From Streptomyces sp. NRRL S-337 (lineage in GTDB: Bacteria > Actinomycetota > Actinomycetes > Streptomycetales > Streptomycetaceae), in NCBI RefSeq assembly GCF_000720175.1, contig NZ_JOIX01000031.1, forward strand, positions 1-64,000: a stretch of DNA of 64,000 nt. The letters run 5' to 3'. Shown here piece by piece: positions 25,400 to 37,440 of the stretch (position 1 is the first letter of the stretch; every line of letters begins with the position of its first letter). The notes beneath the pieces were generated by a model that saw only the letters and a program-made list of their open reading frames with translations, was not told the origin of the DNA and made no database searches. The position numbers and the translations under genes were made by a program.

Positions 25400-25980
25400 A
25401 GCCTGCAACAAACCGCTTTGCGGTGCCTCCCACGTACTTGGCCGTCCCGCCGCGGGGCTTGCTCGCCGTTGCGCTTTGCGGCGCCCCGCACGTACCCGTC
25501 TGCTGCGCCGCACGGGGCTCGCTCGCCGTTGCGCCTGCGGCGGGCTGGGTGGGTGTCGGGGTGCGGTGACGGGCCTCCGGGGCCTTGTTCGTGGACTGCT
25601 GTCGCTTCACGTCCACGAACAAGGCCCCTCCGGCCCGTCCCCTCCCGTGAGGGGGTGGGAAAAGGTCAGTGGGGGCGGGCACCGGTGGTCAGGTGACTGC
25701 GTGTGGAAAAGGTCACAGTCCCGGGGAGACCAGGCCCGCCCCCACTCAGCTGATTCCTCCCACTCACGGGAGGGGCTGGACCGGAGGACGAAGTCTGGAG
25801 GGCCAGAACCGCACCCGACAAACAAACGCCCGCCGCCAGGCGCAACGGCGGGAAACAAGCGCGGCGGGACAGACAGGTACGTGGGCGGCGCCGCAAGCGC
25901 AACCGCGAGCAAGCCCCGTGGCGGGAAAGCCAGGTACGTGGGAGGAACCGCAAAGCGCCCCCCGGTACGCTGGCGCGGTT
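25400..25980. repeat. Large imperfect inverted repeat with internal tandem units
   Basis: The stretch between tRNA-Cys and the helicase gene is a long imperfect palindrome centred near 25700. Each arm has about two tandem copies of a 58-bp unit containing CACGTAC and GCTTGCTCGCCGTTGCGC (left arm 25425-25482 and 25483-25541; inverted right arm about 25860-25965). Further in, CCCCTCCCGTGAG...GTGGGGGCGGGC on the left matches its complement on the right. The left arm also contains an 18-bp hairpin, GGGGCCTTGTTCGTGGAC with its perfect complement (25579-25628). Open frames here are by-products of this composition. It resembles a MITE-like or intergenic repeat family; no transposase is present. Confidence 0.75.
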
Positions 25981-26010
25981 GCCGAGAGCCGAGTTCAGCC
26001 GACGGAGACC

Positions 26011-27807
26011 GTGACTACCACCACCAGTGCCACCAACAGCCATCACCTGTCCCCGGCCTTCCCGGGGCGGGCCCCCTGGGGTACCGCGAACAAGCTGCGT
26101 GCCTGGCAGCAGGCGGCCATGGACCGGTACATCCAGACGCAGCCGAGGGACTTCCTCGCCGTCGCGACGCCGGGGGCCGGTAAGACGACGTTCGCGCTCA
26201 CCCTCGCGTCGTGGCTGCTGCACCACCACGTCGTGCAGCAGGTGACCGTCGTCGCACCGACCGAGCACCTCAAGAAGCAGTGGGCGGAGGCGGCGGCCCG
26301 GATAGGGATCAAGCTCGACCCGGAGTACAGCGCGGGCCCACTGGGCCGCGAGTACCACGGCGTCGCGGTGACCTACGCGGGCGTCGGCGTCCGCCCCATG
26401 CTGCACCGCAACCGGATCGAGCAGCGCAAGACCCTGGTGATCCTCGACGAGATCCACCACGCCGGCGATTCGAAGTCGTGGGGCGAGGCCTGCCTGGAGG
26501 CGTTCGAGCCGGCCACCCGGCGGCTCGCGCTGACCGGTACGCCGTTCCGGTCCGACACCAACCCGATCCCGTTCGTGACGTACGAGGAGGGCAACGACGG
26601 CATCCGGCGGTCGTCCGCGGACTACACGTACGGATACGGCAACGCGCTCGGCGACGGTGTCGTGCGGCCGGTCATCTTCCTCTCCTACAGCGGCAACATG
26701 CGCTGGCGCACCAAAGCGGGCGACGAGATCGCCGCCCGGCTCGGGGAGCCGATGACCAAGGACGCGGTCTCGCAGGCGTGGCGGACCGCGCTGGACCCGC
26801 GCGGCGACTGGATGCCGAACGTGCTGCGCGCCGCCGACCAGCGGCTGACCGAGGTCCGCAAATCCATCCCGGACGCCGGCGCGCTGGTGATCGCCTCGGA
26901 CCAGGAGCAGGCCCGGGCGTACGCCAAGCTGATCCGGGAGATCACCGGGCACGGCGCCACCCTGGTGCTGTCCGACGACTCCGGCGCCTCGCAGCGCATC
27001 GACGACTTCTCGCAGTCGCAGGACCGCTGGATGGTGGCGGTGCGGATGGTGTCGGAGGGCGTCGACGTGCCGCGGCTGGCGGTGGGGGTGTACGCCACGA
27101 CGATCTCCACGCCGCTGTTCTTCGCGCAGGCCGTGGGCCGCTTCGTACGGTCACGCAAGCGTGGCGAGACCGCCTCGGTGTTCCTGCCGACCGTCCCGAT
27201 GCTGCTCGGCTTCGCCAACGAGATGGAGGTCGAGCGCGACCACGTGCTCGACAAGCCCAAGAAGGACGGCGAGGAGGACCCGTACGCCGAATCCGAGAAG
27301 GAGATGGAGGAGGCGAACAAGGAGCAGGACGAGGACACCGGGGAGCAGGAGCAGTTCTCGTTCGAGGCGCTGGAGTCGGAGGCGGTCTTCGACCGGGTGC
27401 TCTACGACGGCGCCGAGTTCGGCATGCAGGCGCACGCGGGCAGCGAGGAGGAGCAGGACTACCTCGGCATCCCCGGGCTGCTGGAGCCCGACCAGGTGCA
27501 GTTGCTGCTGCAGAAGCGGCAGGCCCGGCAGATCGCGCACAGCCGGAAGAAGCCGGACTCGGAGGCGGACCTGCTGGAGATCCCGGCCGAGCGGCGGCCG
27601 GTGGTCACGCACAAGGAGCTCCTGGAGCTGCGCAAGCAGCTGAACACGCTGGTGGGGGCGTATGTCCACCAGAGCGGCAAACCGCACGGGGTGATCCACA
27701 CCGAGCTGCGGCGGGTGTGCGGCGGACCGCCGAGCGCGGAGGCCACCGCCGGGCAGCTGAACGAGCGGATCAAGAAGGTACGGGAGTGGGCCACGCGGAT
27801 GCGATGA
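26011..27807 (+). CDS. DEAD/DEAH-box helicase (superfamily 2)
   Basis: A 598-residue SF2 ATPase. The Walker A motif is AVATPGAGKTTFALTLASWL near residue 55, motif Ia VVAPTEHLKKQW, motif II ILDEIHHAGDSKSW (DEIH), motif III LALTGTPFRSD, and motifs V-VI are MVSEGVDVPRLAVGVYAT and AVGRFVRSRKRGE. An acidic segment (EKEMEEANKEQDEDTGEQEQ) near residues 425-450 separates the helicase core from a helical C-terminal domain. It resembles RadD/type III restriction-like helicases found as single core genes in actinobacteria. Nucleic acid substrate is unknown. The GTG at 26011 has a GGAG site close upstream. Confidence 0.88.
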   Translation: MTTTTSATNSHHLSPAFPGRAPWGTANKLRAWQQAAMDRYIQTQPRDFLAVATPGAGKTTFALTLASWLLHHHVVQQVTVVAPTEHLKKQWAEAAARIGIKLDPEYSAGPLGREYHGVAVTYAGVGVRPMLHRNRIEQRKTLVILDEIHHAGDSKSWGEACLEAFEPATRRLALTGTPFRSDTNPIPFVTYEEGNDGIRRSSADYTYGYGNALGDGVVRPVIFLSYSGNMRWRTKAGDEIAARLGEPMTKDAVSQAWRTALDPRGDWMPNVLRAADQRLTEVRKSIPDAGALVIASDQEQARAYAKLIREITGHGATLVLSDDSGASQRIDDFSQSQDRWMVAVRMVSEGVDVPRLAVGVYATTISTPLFFAQAVGRFVRSRKRGETASVFLPTVPMLLGFANEMEVERDHVLDKPKKDGEEDPYAESEKEMEEANKEQDEDTGEQEQFSFEALESEAVFDRVLYDGAEFGMQAHAGSEEEQDYLGIPGLLEPDQVQLLLQKRQARQIAHSRKKPDSEADLLEIPAERRPVVTHKELLELRKQLNTLVGAYVHQSGKPHGVIHTELRRVCGGPPSAEATAGQLNERIKKVREWATRMR

Positions 27808-28316
27808 GCCCAGGGGCCGGGTCGCGGTGAGCCTCCGCGGCCCGGGTCCCGGTGCGGCCGTCCGTCGTACCGGGACCCGGCCGCCGCCCTTGATGCCGGG
27901 GACCCGGCTGCTCTTCGTATCGGGACCCGGCCGCCCTTCGTACCGGCCCCGCTTCGCGTCCGGCCGCCTTACGTGGTCGTCCGCGGGCGCTCCGTAGTGG
28001 CGTGCCGTCGCGTCACGGACGGGTCGTGTCGTAGCCCTCGCTGAAACAGCGGACGCCCGCTGAGGCCCTGCTGAGAGCACTCGCGAGGCCCTTCCGAGCG
28101 GACCAAACGGGATATTACGGGCGCGGAAGCCCGGATTCTGGACGGACTCTTCCGCTGACCGGACTGGCTCGCTACTGTCCCGGTCACGCACACGCCCCGT
28201 GGCAGCGCCGCCGCGGAGCGCAGCCGGTGCCATGCGGCCGGCGGCCTCTTGCGCGCGCTGCTCCGGGACTCGCAGCGCACCACGTCGAGCGCCGCCACTC
28301 ACACCAGGAGGGCGTC
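27808..28316 (+). repeat. Intergenic region with direct repeats
   Basis: No gene is supported in these 509 bp. Between about 27840 and 27950 there are three to four imperfect copies of a unit like TTCGTATCGGGACCCGGCCGCC. The remainder before the IclR gene shows no clear promoter. Confidence 0.5.
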
Positions 28317-28958
28317 GTGACCGCAGAGACCTCCCAGACGCTCGACCGAGGACTGCGCGTCCTCAAACTCCTCGCCGACACCGACCACGGGCTGACCGTC
28401 ACCGAGCTGTCCAACAAGCTCGGCGTCAACCGCACCGTCGTCTACCGACTGCTGGCCACCCTGGAGCAGCACGCCCTGGTGCGCCGCGACCTCGGCGGCC
28501 GGGCCCGCGTCGGCCTGGGCGTCCTGCGCCTGGGCCGGCAGGTCCATCCGCTGGTCAGGGAGGCCGCGCTGCCCGCACTCAGGTCACTGGCCGAGGACGT
28601 GGGAGCCACCGCGCACCTCACCCTCGTCGACGGCACCGAAGCGCTGGCCGTCGCCGTGGTGGAGCCGACCTGGACCGACTACCACGTGGCCTACCGGGCC
28701 GGTTTCCGGCATCCGCTGGACCGCGGGGCCGCCGGGCGGGCGATCCTCAAGGCCCGCCAGGGGCGCCTCCAGGACGCCGGACTCGCCCTGACGCACGGGG
28801 AGTTGGAGGCCGGCGCCAGCGGTGCGGCGGCGCCGCTGCTCGGGGTGAGCGGCATCGAGGGCAGCGTGGGCGTGGTGATGCTCTCCGACACCGTCTCCGA
28901 ACGGATCGGGCCGCGGGTGATCGACGCCGCCCGCGAGGTGTCCGAGGCACTGCGCTGA
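28317..28958 (+). CDS. IclR family transcriptional regulator
   Basis: A 213-residue regulator. The winged helix-turn-helix is SQTLDRGLRVLKLLADTDHGLTVTELSNKLGVNRTVVYRLLATLEQHALVRR. The C-terminal effector domain includes LRSLAEDVGATAHLTLVDGTEALAVAVVEPT and HPLDRGAAGRAIL. It is shorter than typical IclR proteins (about 250). The GTG start has AGGAGGG 6 nt upstream. No obvious target gene sits in an operon with it, so its regulon cannot be inferred. Confidence 0.87.
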   Translation: MTAETSQTLDRGLRVLKLLADTDHGLTVTELSNKLGVNRTVVYRLLATLEQHALVRRDLGGRARVGLGVLRLGRQVHPLVREAALPALRSLAEDVGATAHLTLVDGTEALAVAVVEPTWTDYHVAYRAGFRHPLDRGAAGRAILKARQGRLQDAGLALTHGELEAGASGAAAPLLGVSGIEGSVGVVMLSDTVSERIGPRVIDAAREVSEALR

Positions 28959-29101
28959 GCCGTACCACCGAGCCGCCCGTCCGCCTGGGCCGGGCGCGTG
29001 GTCCGGGCTGTCCGCACCGGAGTGTGAAGGGGCGGTGGCCGTGTGGTGAGCCCGCAGCGGCTTACGGGCCTGGTGGGGCGGGGGTCAATTAGGGTGGCGG
29101 G

Positions 29102-29881
29102 GTGTCTTCCCGCGCCCGTGCCCTGGCGGTCTGCACCGCCCTCGTCCTCGCCCTCCTCGTCACCGCGGCCCTCGCCCCGCTGCCGTTCTCGGTGGCGTAT
29201 CCAGGCATGACGGCGAACGTCCTCGGCGACGACAAGGGCAAACCGGTGATCACGATCAGCGGGGCGGGGTCCCGGAAGACCAGCGGGCAGCTGCGGATGA
29301 CCTCGATCGTCGCCACCGGCCCGGAAGCCTCCGTCCATCTGGCGGACATCCTCAAGGGCTGGTTCCGCTCCGACGAGGCGGTGATGCCCAAGGAGGCGGT
29401 CTACCCGGTGGGCAACAACACCGAGGAGATCGCCGAGCACAACGCCCGGCAGATGAAGGAGTCGCAGGACAGCGCCACCGAGGCGGCGCTCGGGCAGCTC
29501 GGCAAATCCCCCAAGGACGTCAAGGTCAAACTGAGCCTCGCGGACGTCGGCGGGCCCAGCGCCGGGCTGATGTTCGCGCTCGGCATCGTCGACAAGCTGG
29601 CCGGCGACGGCGCGGGCCACGACCTGACCGGCGGCCGGACCATCGCCGGTACCGGCACGATCACCGCGGACGGCGAGGTCGGGGCGGTCGGCGGGGTGGC
29701 ACTGAAGACGCAGGCCGCGGGCCGCGACGGGGCCACGGTCTTCCTGGTGCCCCGCAAGGAGTGCACGGACGCCCGCGCGGAGCTGCCCCGCGGCATGCGG
29801 CTGGTCTCCGTCACCACCCTCGACGGCGCGGTCAAGGCACTCAAGGCCCTCCGGAACGGCGGCCGGGTCCCCAGCTGCTGA
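29102..29881 (+). CDS. Membrane-anchored Lon-like (S16) serine protease, YlbL type
   Basis: The protein has 259 residues. An N-terminal signal anchor (ALAVCTALVLALLVTAALAPLPF) precedes an extracellular region. The Lon proteolytic domain has the catalytic Ser in GGPSAGLMFAL and the catalytic Lys in VGGVALKTQAA (Ser-Lys dyad). There is no ATPase domain, so it is not a Lon protease proper. The PDZ domain usual in YlbL is not obvious. Membrane quality control or processing of secreted proteins is a plausible role. The GTG start has only a weak ribosome site. Confidence 0.85.
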   Translation: MSSRARALAVCTALVLALLVTAALAPLPFSVAYPGMTANVLGDDKGKPVITISGAGSRKTSGQLRMTSIVATGPEASVHLADILKGWFRSDEAVMPKEAVYPVGNNTEEIAEHNARQMKESQDSATEAALGQLGKSPKDVKVKLSLADVGGPSAGLMFALGIVDKLAGDGAGHDLTGGRTIAGTGTITADGEVGAVGGVALKTQAAGRDGATVFLVPRKECTDARAELPRGMRLVSVTTLDGAVKALKALRNGGRVPSC

Positions 29882-30240
29882 GGACCTGGGCCCGGAAACC
29901 TGGGCCTCGAACCGGGAGGCTGAAACCTGGGGAACCTGGGGGCTGAAACCCGGGCCCCGAAACCGGGGCCGCAGACCGCGGGGTGGGTCCCTTAGGGGCA
30001 GTCGAACACATCCCGTAGGGGTCCGGAGCGCCCCCTCGGGGCCACAACGGGAAGGGCGGGAGGGGTATTCCCGCCGGGGAGGGGAATTCCCGCGGCTCGG
30101 GCCAGGACCGGCACAGGTGGGGGAGGGGTGTCCCCGGCTCGGCCCACGGTCGGGTCCGGCTCGGCCCACGGTCGGGGTCCGGCTCGGCCCAGGAAACCGG
30201 GAACCGGGTGGGGCCTCCGTGCCCGGTGTGCGGGCTCGTT
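29882..30240. repeat. GC-rich repeat region between convergent genes
   Basis: No gene is present. About 29885-29970 has repeated GAAACCTGGG/GAAACCCGGG units. About 30136-30190 has a duplicated GGTCGGGTCCGGCTCGGCCCAC unit. The region separates converging transcripts. Confidence 0.6.
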
Positions 30241-31305
30241 CTAGCCCTCCCTGATGAACCCCTCCCTCAGCAGCCAGTCCTTCGCCACCTGGTGGGGGTC
30301 CTCGCCGTCGACGTCCACCTTTCGGTTCAGTTCCTGGGCGACGGTGTTGTTCAGCGCCCGGGTGACCGGGGCGAGGACCTCGGCCATCGCCGGGTACTTC
30401 TTCAGCGACGCCGCGTTGATCTCCGGCGCGGCGTTGTAGTTCGGGAAGAAGTGCTTGTCGTCGGCGAGCACCTGCAGGTTCATCGCCTTGATCCGGCCGT
30501 CGGTGGTGAAGACCTCGCCCAGCGCGCAGGTGCCCTTCTTCGTCTCGGTGTAGACGACCCCGCCGGTCATCTTGCGGACGTTGCCGGACGGCACCTGCAT
30601 GCCGTAGGCGCGGGCCATGCCCGGCAGGCCGTCGTTGCGGGTCGCGAACTCGTTCTCCACGCACAGGGTCACCGCGCCGGGGTCCTTGTGGGACAGCGCG
30701 GCGACGTCCGAGAGGGTGTGGACGCCCAGCTTCTTCTGGTTGGCGGGGTTGAGCGCCAGCGCGTAGGTGTTGTTCAGCTTCGACGGCGGCAGCCAGACCA
30801 GGCCGTTCTTCCGGTCCTCGGCGCGGACCACCCGCCACTGCTCCTGCGGGTCGATGACCGGTTTGGTGTGGCCGAGGTAGGTGATCCAGCCGGTGCCGGT
30901 GTATTCGTACGCGGCGTCCGCGGTGCCGGACTTCACGGCCTCCCGCGCGCCGATGGACCCCTGGATGCTGGTCTTGTCGATGACATGGGCGCCGGCGGCC
31001 TCGAAGACCAGGCCCATGATCTGGCCGAGCACGATCTGCTCGGTGAACTCCTTCGACGTCACCGTCAGCTGCGCCCCGGTCAGCGGACGGCCCGGGTAGC
31101 CGGCCTTCGGGCCCGGCCGGACGGTGTCGGTCATCGCGCTGCCGCTGATCAGGCCGCAGCCGCCGGCGAGCAGCCCGGCCAGCAGCGCGGCGGCCACGGC
31201 CCGGCACCGCCCCGGCCGTCGGGCGCGGAGCGCCGGGCCGCCGGAACGGAGCGCCGGGCCGCCGGAGCACAGCCCCGGGCCGCGGGAGCGGGGCGCGCGC
31301 CTCAT
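30241..31305 (-). CDS. Osmoprotectant-type ABC transporter substrate-binding lipoprotein
   Basis: A 354-residue glycine betaine/choline-type binding protein (OpuCC/ProX-like). The N-terminus is Arg-rich, followed by a lipoprotein signal with lipobox LAGGC near residue 50. The binding domain has VTSKEFTEQIVLGQIMGLVFEAAG, DAAYEYTGTGWITYLG and GEVFTTDGRI. The start overlaps the stop of the upstream permease gene (ATGA). It is the last gene of a four-gene operon. Ligand could be betaine, choline, proline betaine or ergothioneine; sequence alone does not decide. Confidence 0.88.
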   Translation of the reverse strand: MRRAPRSRGPGLCSGGPALRSGGPALRARRPGRCRAVAAALLAGLLAGGCGLISGSAMTDTVRPGPKAGYPGRPLTGAQLTVTSKEFTEQIVLGQIMGLVFEAAGAHVIDKTSIQGSIGAREAVKSGTADAAYEYTGTGWITYLGHTKPVIDPQEQWRVVRAEDRKNGLVWLPPSKLNNTYALALNPANQKKLGVHTLSDVAALSHKDPGAVTLCVENEFATRNDGLPGMARAYGMQVPSGNVRKMTGGVVYTETKKGTCALGEVFTTDGRIKAMNLQVLADDKHFFPNYNAAPEINAASLKKYPAMAEVLAPVTRALNNTVAQELNRKVDVDGEDPHQVAKDWLLREGFIREG

Positions 31306-32264
31306 ACGGCCACCTCCAGGCCGCGCGGCCGCAGCAGCAGTTCGGCGAGCGACGCCAGCCATTCGACGAGCAGCGCCAGCACCACCGTCAGCACCGAGCC
31401 GAGCACCAGCACCGGCATCCGCTGGGTGACGATGCCCGCCGAGATCAGATCGCCCAGGCCGCCGCCCCCGCCGAACGTGGCCAGGGTCGCGGTGCCCACG
31501 TTCAGCACCAGCGCGGTCCGCACCCCGGCCAGGATCAGCGGCACGGCCAGCGGCAGCTCCACCTTCCCCAGCACGCCGGTGGGGGACATGCCGATCCCGC
31601 GGGCCGCCTCGGTCAGCGTCGGGTCGATGCCGCGCAGCCCGGCGATGGTGTTGGCCAGCACCGGCAGCACGGCATAGATGACCATGCCGACGATCGCCGA
31701 ACGGGCGCCGATGCCCAGCCAGATGACCAGCAGGATCAGCAGGCCCAGCGCCGGGACGGCCTGCCCGAGGTTGGCGAGGGCCATCGCGAACGGGGTGGCC
31801 CGGCGCAGCCGCGACCGGGTCAGCGCGATGCCCAGCGGGATCGCGATGACCAGCACGAAGAACGTGGACACCGCGGTCAGCACGATGTGCTGGCGCAGCG
31901 CCAGCCACACCTTGCCGTCGTCCACCGCCTGATGGGCGATCGAGTCCAGCTGCGCGCCGCGGAACCACAGCCAGGTGGCCAGCAGCACGAAGAACAGGAA
32001 CGCCGGCATGAACGTCCACTTCTGCCAGCTGATCCGCCGGCCGCCGCGGGCCGCGGAGGGGGTGGGCGCCTCACCGGCGGCCAGCTCCCGCTGCTCCATC
32101 TCGACGTTGTCGCGGAACGCGAACGCCTCGTGGTCGCTCGCCCCGCGCGCGCCGGGCCCCGGGCGGCCGCCCGCGCGCCGCGGCCGGCTGTCGCTCCGGG
32201 GCCCGCCGGGAACGTCGGGGGTGCCGGGGTCGCCGGGGTTGCCGGGGTCGCCGGGGGTGCTCAT
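31302..32264 (-). CDS. Osmoprotectant-type ABC transporter permease (second)
   Basis: A 320-residue membrane protein. The first 75 residues are a disordered extension of PGDPGN/GDPGTP-type units and charged residues. The permease domain follows with helices such as WTFMPAFLFFVLLATWLWF and VSTFFVLVIAIPLGIALT, and the ATPase-coupling loop GLRGIDPTLTEAARGIGMSPTGVLGKVELPLA. It overlaps both neighbours by 4 nt. Confidence 0.88.
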   Translation of the reverse strand: MSTPGDPGNPGDPGTPDVPGGPRSDSRPRRAGGRPGPGARGASDHEAFAFRDNVEMEQRELAAGEAPTPSAARGGRRISWQKWTFMPAFLFFVLLATWLWFRGAQLDSIAHQAVDDGKVWLALRQHIVLTAVSTFFVLVIAIPLGIALTRSRLRRATPFAMALANLGQAVPALGLLILLVIWLGIGARSAIVGMVIYAVLPVLANTIAGLRGIDPTLTEAARGIGMSPTGVLGKVELPLAVPLILAGVRTALVLNVGTATLATFGGGGGLGDLISAGIVTQRMPVLVLGSVLTVVLALLVEWLASLAELLLRPRGLEVAV

Positions 32265-33536
32265 GCCCTGCTCCCCCCGCCCTCGTCCAGGCCTTCCTGC
32301 TCCCGCTGGGTGAGGCGGGCACGCTGCTCCTGGAGCTCGTGCTGGTGCTCGACGGCCTCCAGGCGGTCGGCCTCCAGCAGTTCGTGGACGTTGTTCATCA
32401 GCGTCTCCATGTCGACCACGCCGATGTACTCGCCGCGCCGCCCGGTGACCGCGACCCGGCCCGCGTTGTCGGTGAGCACCGCCTCCAGGGCGTCCCGCAG
32501 CGTCGCGTCCCGGGTGACGGTGTCGGTGACCAGGGTGCCGGCCCGCGCCAGGGTCTCCCTGGCCCGCGCGAGGTCGCTGCGGCGCAGCCATTTGTACGGG
32601 CGGCGGTTGCGGTCCAGCAGCAGCAGTTCGTTGTGCGCCCCGGACCGCAGCCGGTCGAAGATCGACTCCAGTGGCTCGGCGATCCCGGCGGTGGGGAAGT
32701 CCACCACGCCCACGTCCCGTACGCGGGTGAGGTTGAGGCGTTTCAACGCCGCCCCGGCGCCCACGAACCCGGACACGAAGTCGTCCGCCGGGTTGGTGAG
32801 GATCGCCTCGGGGGTGTCGAACTGCGCGATGTGCGAACGCTCCCGGAGCACCGCGATGCGGTCGCCGAGCTTGATGGCCTCGTCGAAGTCGTGGGTGACG
32901 AAGCAGATGGTCTTGTGCAGCTCGTGCTGGAGCCGGATCAGCTCGTCCTGGAGGTGGTCGCGGGTGATCGGGTCGACCGCGCCGAACGGTTCGTCCATGA
33001 GCAGCACGGGCGGGTCGGCGGCCAGTGCCCGGGCCACCCCGACCCGCTGCTGCTGCCCGCCGGAGAGCTGGCGCGGATAGCGGTCGTGGAATTCGCCCGG
33101 GTCCAGCCCGACCAGGTCGAGCATCTCCTCGACCCGGTTCTTCGTCCGGCTCTTGGACCAGCCGATCATCTTCGGGACCAGGGCGATGTTCTGGGCGACG
33201 GTCATGTGCGGGAACAGGCCGGACGCCTGGATGGCGTAGCCGACCTTGCGGCGCAGCTTGACCGGATCCATGTCGGTGACGTCCTCGTCGCCGATCCGGA
33301 TCCGGCCCGAGGTCGGCTCGATCAGCCGGTTGATCATCTTCAGGGTGGTGGACTTGCCGCAGCCGGACGGCCCCACGAAGATCACCGTCTCGCCGGCCTT
33401 GATCTCCATGGAGACGTCCTCCACCGCCGGGGCCGGGCTGCCCGGGTAGGTCTTGGTGAGGTTCTCCAGCCGGATGCCGGCGCCGGAGGCGGCGGGTGTC
33501 GCCGGCCGGCCGTTCGCCGCCGGCTGGTCGGTCGTC

Positions 33537-33544
<8 letters not shown>
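32261..33544 (-). CDS. Osmoprotectant-type ABC transporter ATPase with CBS domains
   Basis: A 427-residue OpuCA/ProV-like ATPase. The Walker A motif is VGPSGCGKST, the signature LSGGQQQRVGVARAL, the Walker B VLLMDEPFGAVD, and the H-loop VTHDFDEAI. A tandem CBS region (about residues 280-390, e.g. TLRDALEAVLTDNAGRVAVTG) probably senses ionic strength or nucleotides, as in OpuA. It overlaps the upstream permease gene by 8 nt. Confidence 0.92.
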
Positions 33545-35958
<2,414 letters not shown>

Positions 35959-35961
35959 CCC

Positions 35962-35997
35962 CGTGGGCCGTACACGATCTTCCGTGTACGGCCCACG
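35962..35997 (+). terminator. Terminator after hppD
   Basis: A 15-bp perfect stem, CGTGGGCCGTACACG with CGTGTACGGCCCACG, and a 6-nt loop, 4 bp past the stop. No T tract. The next start is 18 bp further, so some read-through to the oxidase gene is possible. Confidence 0.75.
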
Positions 35998-36014
35998 AAT
36001 GCGAGGCTTACCGC

Positions 36015-37379
36015 ATGGACCTCATCGGACAGCTGCGCGCCGGACTCCCCGCCGACGCCCTCCTCACCGACCCCGATGTCACCGGCTCCTACGCCCGCGA
36101 CATGGCCAACTTCTGCGCGGCGGGCAAGCCCGCCGTCGTCGTCCTGCCGCGCACCGTCGAGCAGGTCCAGCACGTGATGCGGACGGCGACCGCCCTCGGC
36201 GTCCCCGTCGTCCCCCAGGGCGCGCGCACCGGGGTGGCCGGCGCCGCCAACGCCACCGACGGCTGCATCGTGCTGTCCTTGGTGAAGATGGACCGCATCC
36301 TGGAGATCAACCCCGCCGACCGGCTCGCCGTGGTCGAACCCGGCGTCATCAACGCCGTCCTCTCCCGCGCGGTCAACGAACACGGCCTCTACTACCCGCC
36401 GGACCCCTCCAGTTGGGAGATGTGCACGATCGGCGGCAACATCGGCACCGCCGCCGGCGGCCTGTGCTGCGTCAAGTACGGCGTCACCGCCGAGTACGTC
36501 CTCGGCCTCGACGTCGTCCTCGCCGACGGCCGCCTCCTGACCACCGGCCGCCGCACCGCCAAGGGCGTGGCCGGCTACGACCTCACCCGGCTCTTCGTCG
36601 GCTCCGAGGGCAGCCTCGGCGTCGTCGTCCGCGCCACCCTCGCCCTCAAGCCCGAACCGCCCCAACAGCTCGCCCTGGTCGCCGAGTTCCCGTCCGTGGG
36701 CGCCGCCGGACAGGCCGTCTGCGAGATCATGTCCCGCGGCCACGCCCCGTCCCTGCTGGAACTCATGGACCGCACCAGCGTCCGCGCCGTCAACGACCTG
36801 GCGCAGATGGGCCTGCCCGAATCCACCGAGGTGCTGCTGCTGGCCGCCTTCGACACCCCCGACCCGGCCCCCGACCTCGCCGCCGTCGGCGCGCTGTGCG
36901 AGGACGCCGGCGCCACCCAGGTCGTCCCCGCCGAGGACGCCGCCGAGTCCGAACTGCTCCTGCAGGCCCGCCGGCTCGCCTTCACCGCCCTGGAACGCAT
37001 CAAACCCGCCATGCTCATCGACGACGTGTGCGTCCCCCGCTCCCAGCTCGCCGCCATGCTGGAGGGCACCACCGCCATCGCCGACAAGTACGGCCTCACC
37101 ATCGGCGTCTGCGCCCACGCCGGCGACGGCAACACCCACCCCCTGGTCTGCTTCGACCCGGCCGACCCCGACGAGGAGCGGCGCGCCCACACCTCCTTCG
37201 ACGAGATCATGGCGCTCGGCCTGAGCCTGGGCGGCACCATCACCGGCGAACACGGCGTCGGTCTGCTGAAGAAGGACTGGCTGGCCCGCGAACTCGGCCC
37301 CGTGGCACTCGAACTGCACCGCGACATCAAGCAGGTCTTCGACCCCCGGGGCATTCTCAATCCCGGCAAACTGTTCTGA
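36015..37379 (+). CDS. FAD-linked oxidase, glycolate oxidase/D-lactate dehydrogenase type (GlcD-like)
   Basis: A 454-residue flavoprotein of the VAO/PCMH family. The FAD domain includes VVVLPRTVEQVQHVMRTATALGVPVVPQGARTGVAGAAN and IGGNIGTAAGGLCCVKYGVTAEYVLGLDVVLADG. The C-terminal domain has GVCAHAGDGNTHPLVCFD and GTITGEHGVGLLKKDWLAREL, with the His residues used in 2-hydroxy-acid oxidation. It lies directly downstream of hppD in the same direction, which hints at hydroxyacid metabolism; the true substrate is not determined by sequence. Confidence 0.9.
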   Translation: MDLIGQLRAGLPADALLTDPDVTGSYARDMANFCAAGKPAVVVLPRTVEQVQHVMRTATALGVPVVPQGARTGVAGAANATDGCIVLSLVKMDRILEINPADRLAVVEPGVINAVLSRAVNEHGLYYPPDPSSWEMCTIGGNIGTAAGGLCCVKYGVTAEYVLGLDVVLADGRLLTTGRRTAKGVAGYDLTRLFVGSEGSLGVVVRATLALKPEPPQQLALVAEFPSVGAAGQAVCEIMSRGHAPSLLELMDRTSVRAVNDLAQMGLPESTEVLLLAAFDTPDPAPDLAAVGALCEDAGATQVVPAEDAAESELLLQARRLAFTALERIKPAMLIDDVCVPRSQLAAMLEGTTAIADKYGLTIGVCAHAGDGNTHPLVCFDPADPDEERRAHTSFDEIMALGLSLGGTITGEHGVGLLKKDWLARELGPVALELHRDIKQVFDPRGILNPGKLF

Positions 37380-37440
37380 CCCGCACCGGGTTGCCGCGCT
37401 GTCGTGCCCATGCCGCCCGCCCCGCCGTAGTGTTTCCGCC

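Noticed and set aside
22741..25491. Long open frame antisense to the molybdenum hydroxylase genes
   Set aside because: It mirrors the third-position G/C bias of the sense genes and has a low-complexity Gly/Val/Asp composition with no recognisable domain.
25350..25912. Open frames in the inverted repeat that give peptides such as KPRGGTAKYVGGTAKRF
   Set aside because: They come from the repeat arms, lack ribosome sites, and appear on both strands as mirror images, so they are non-coding.
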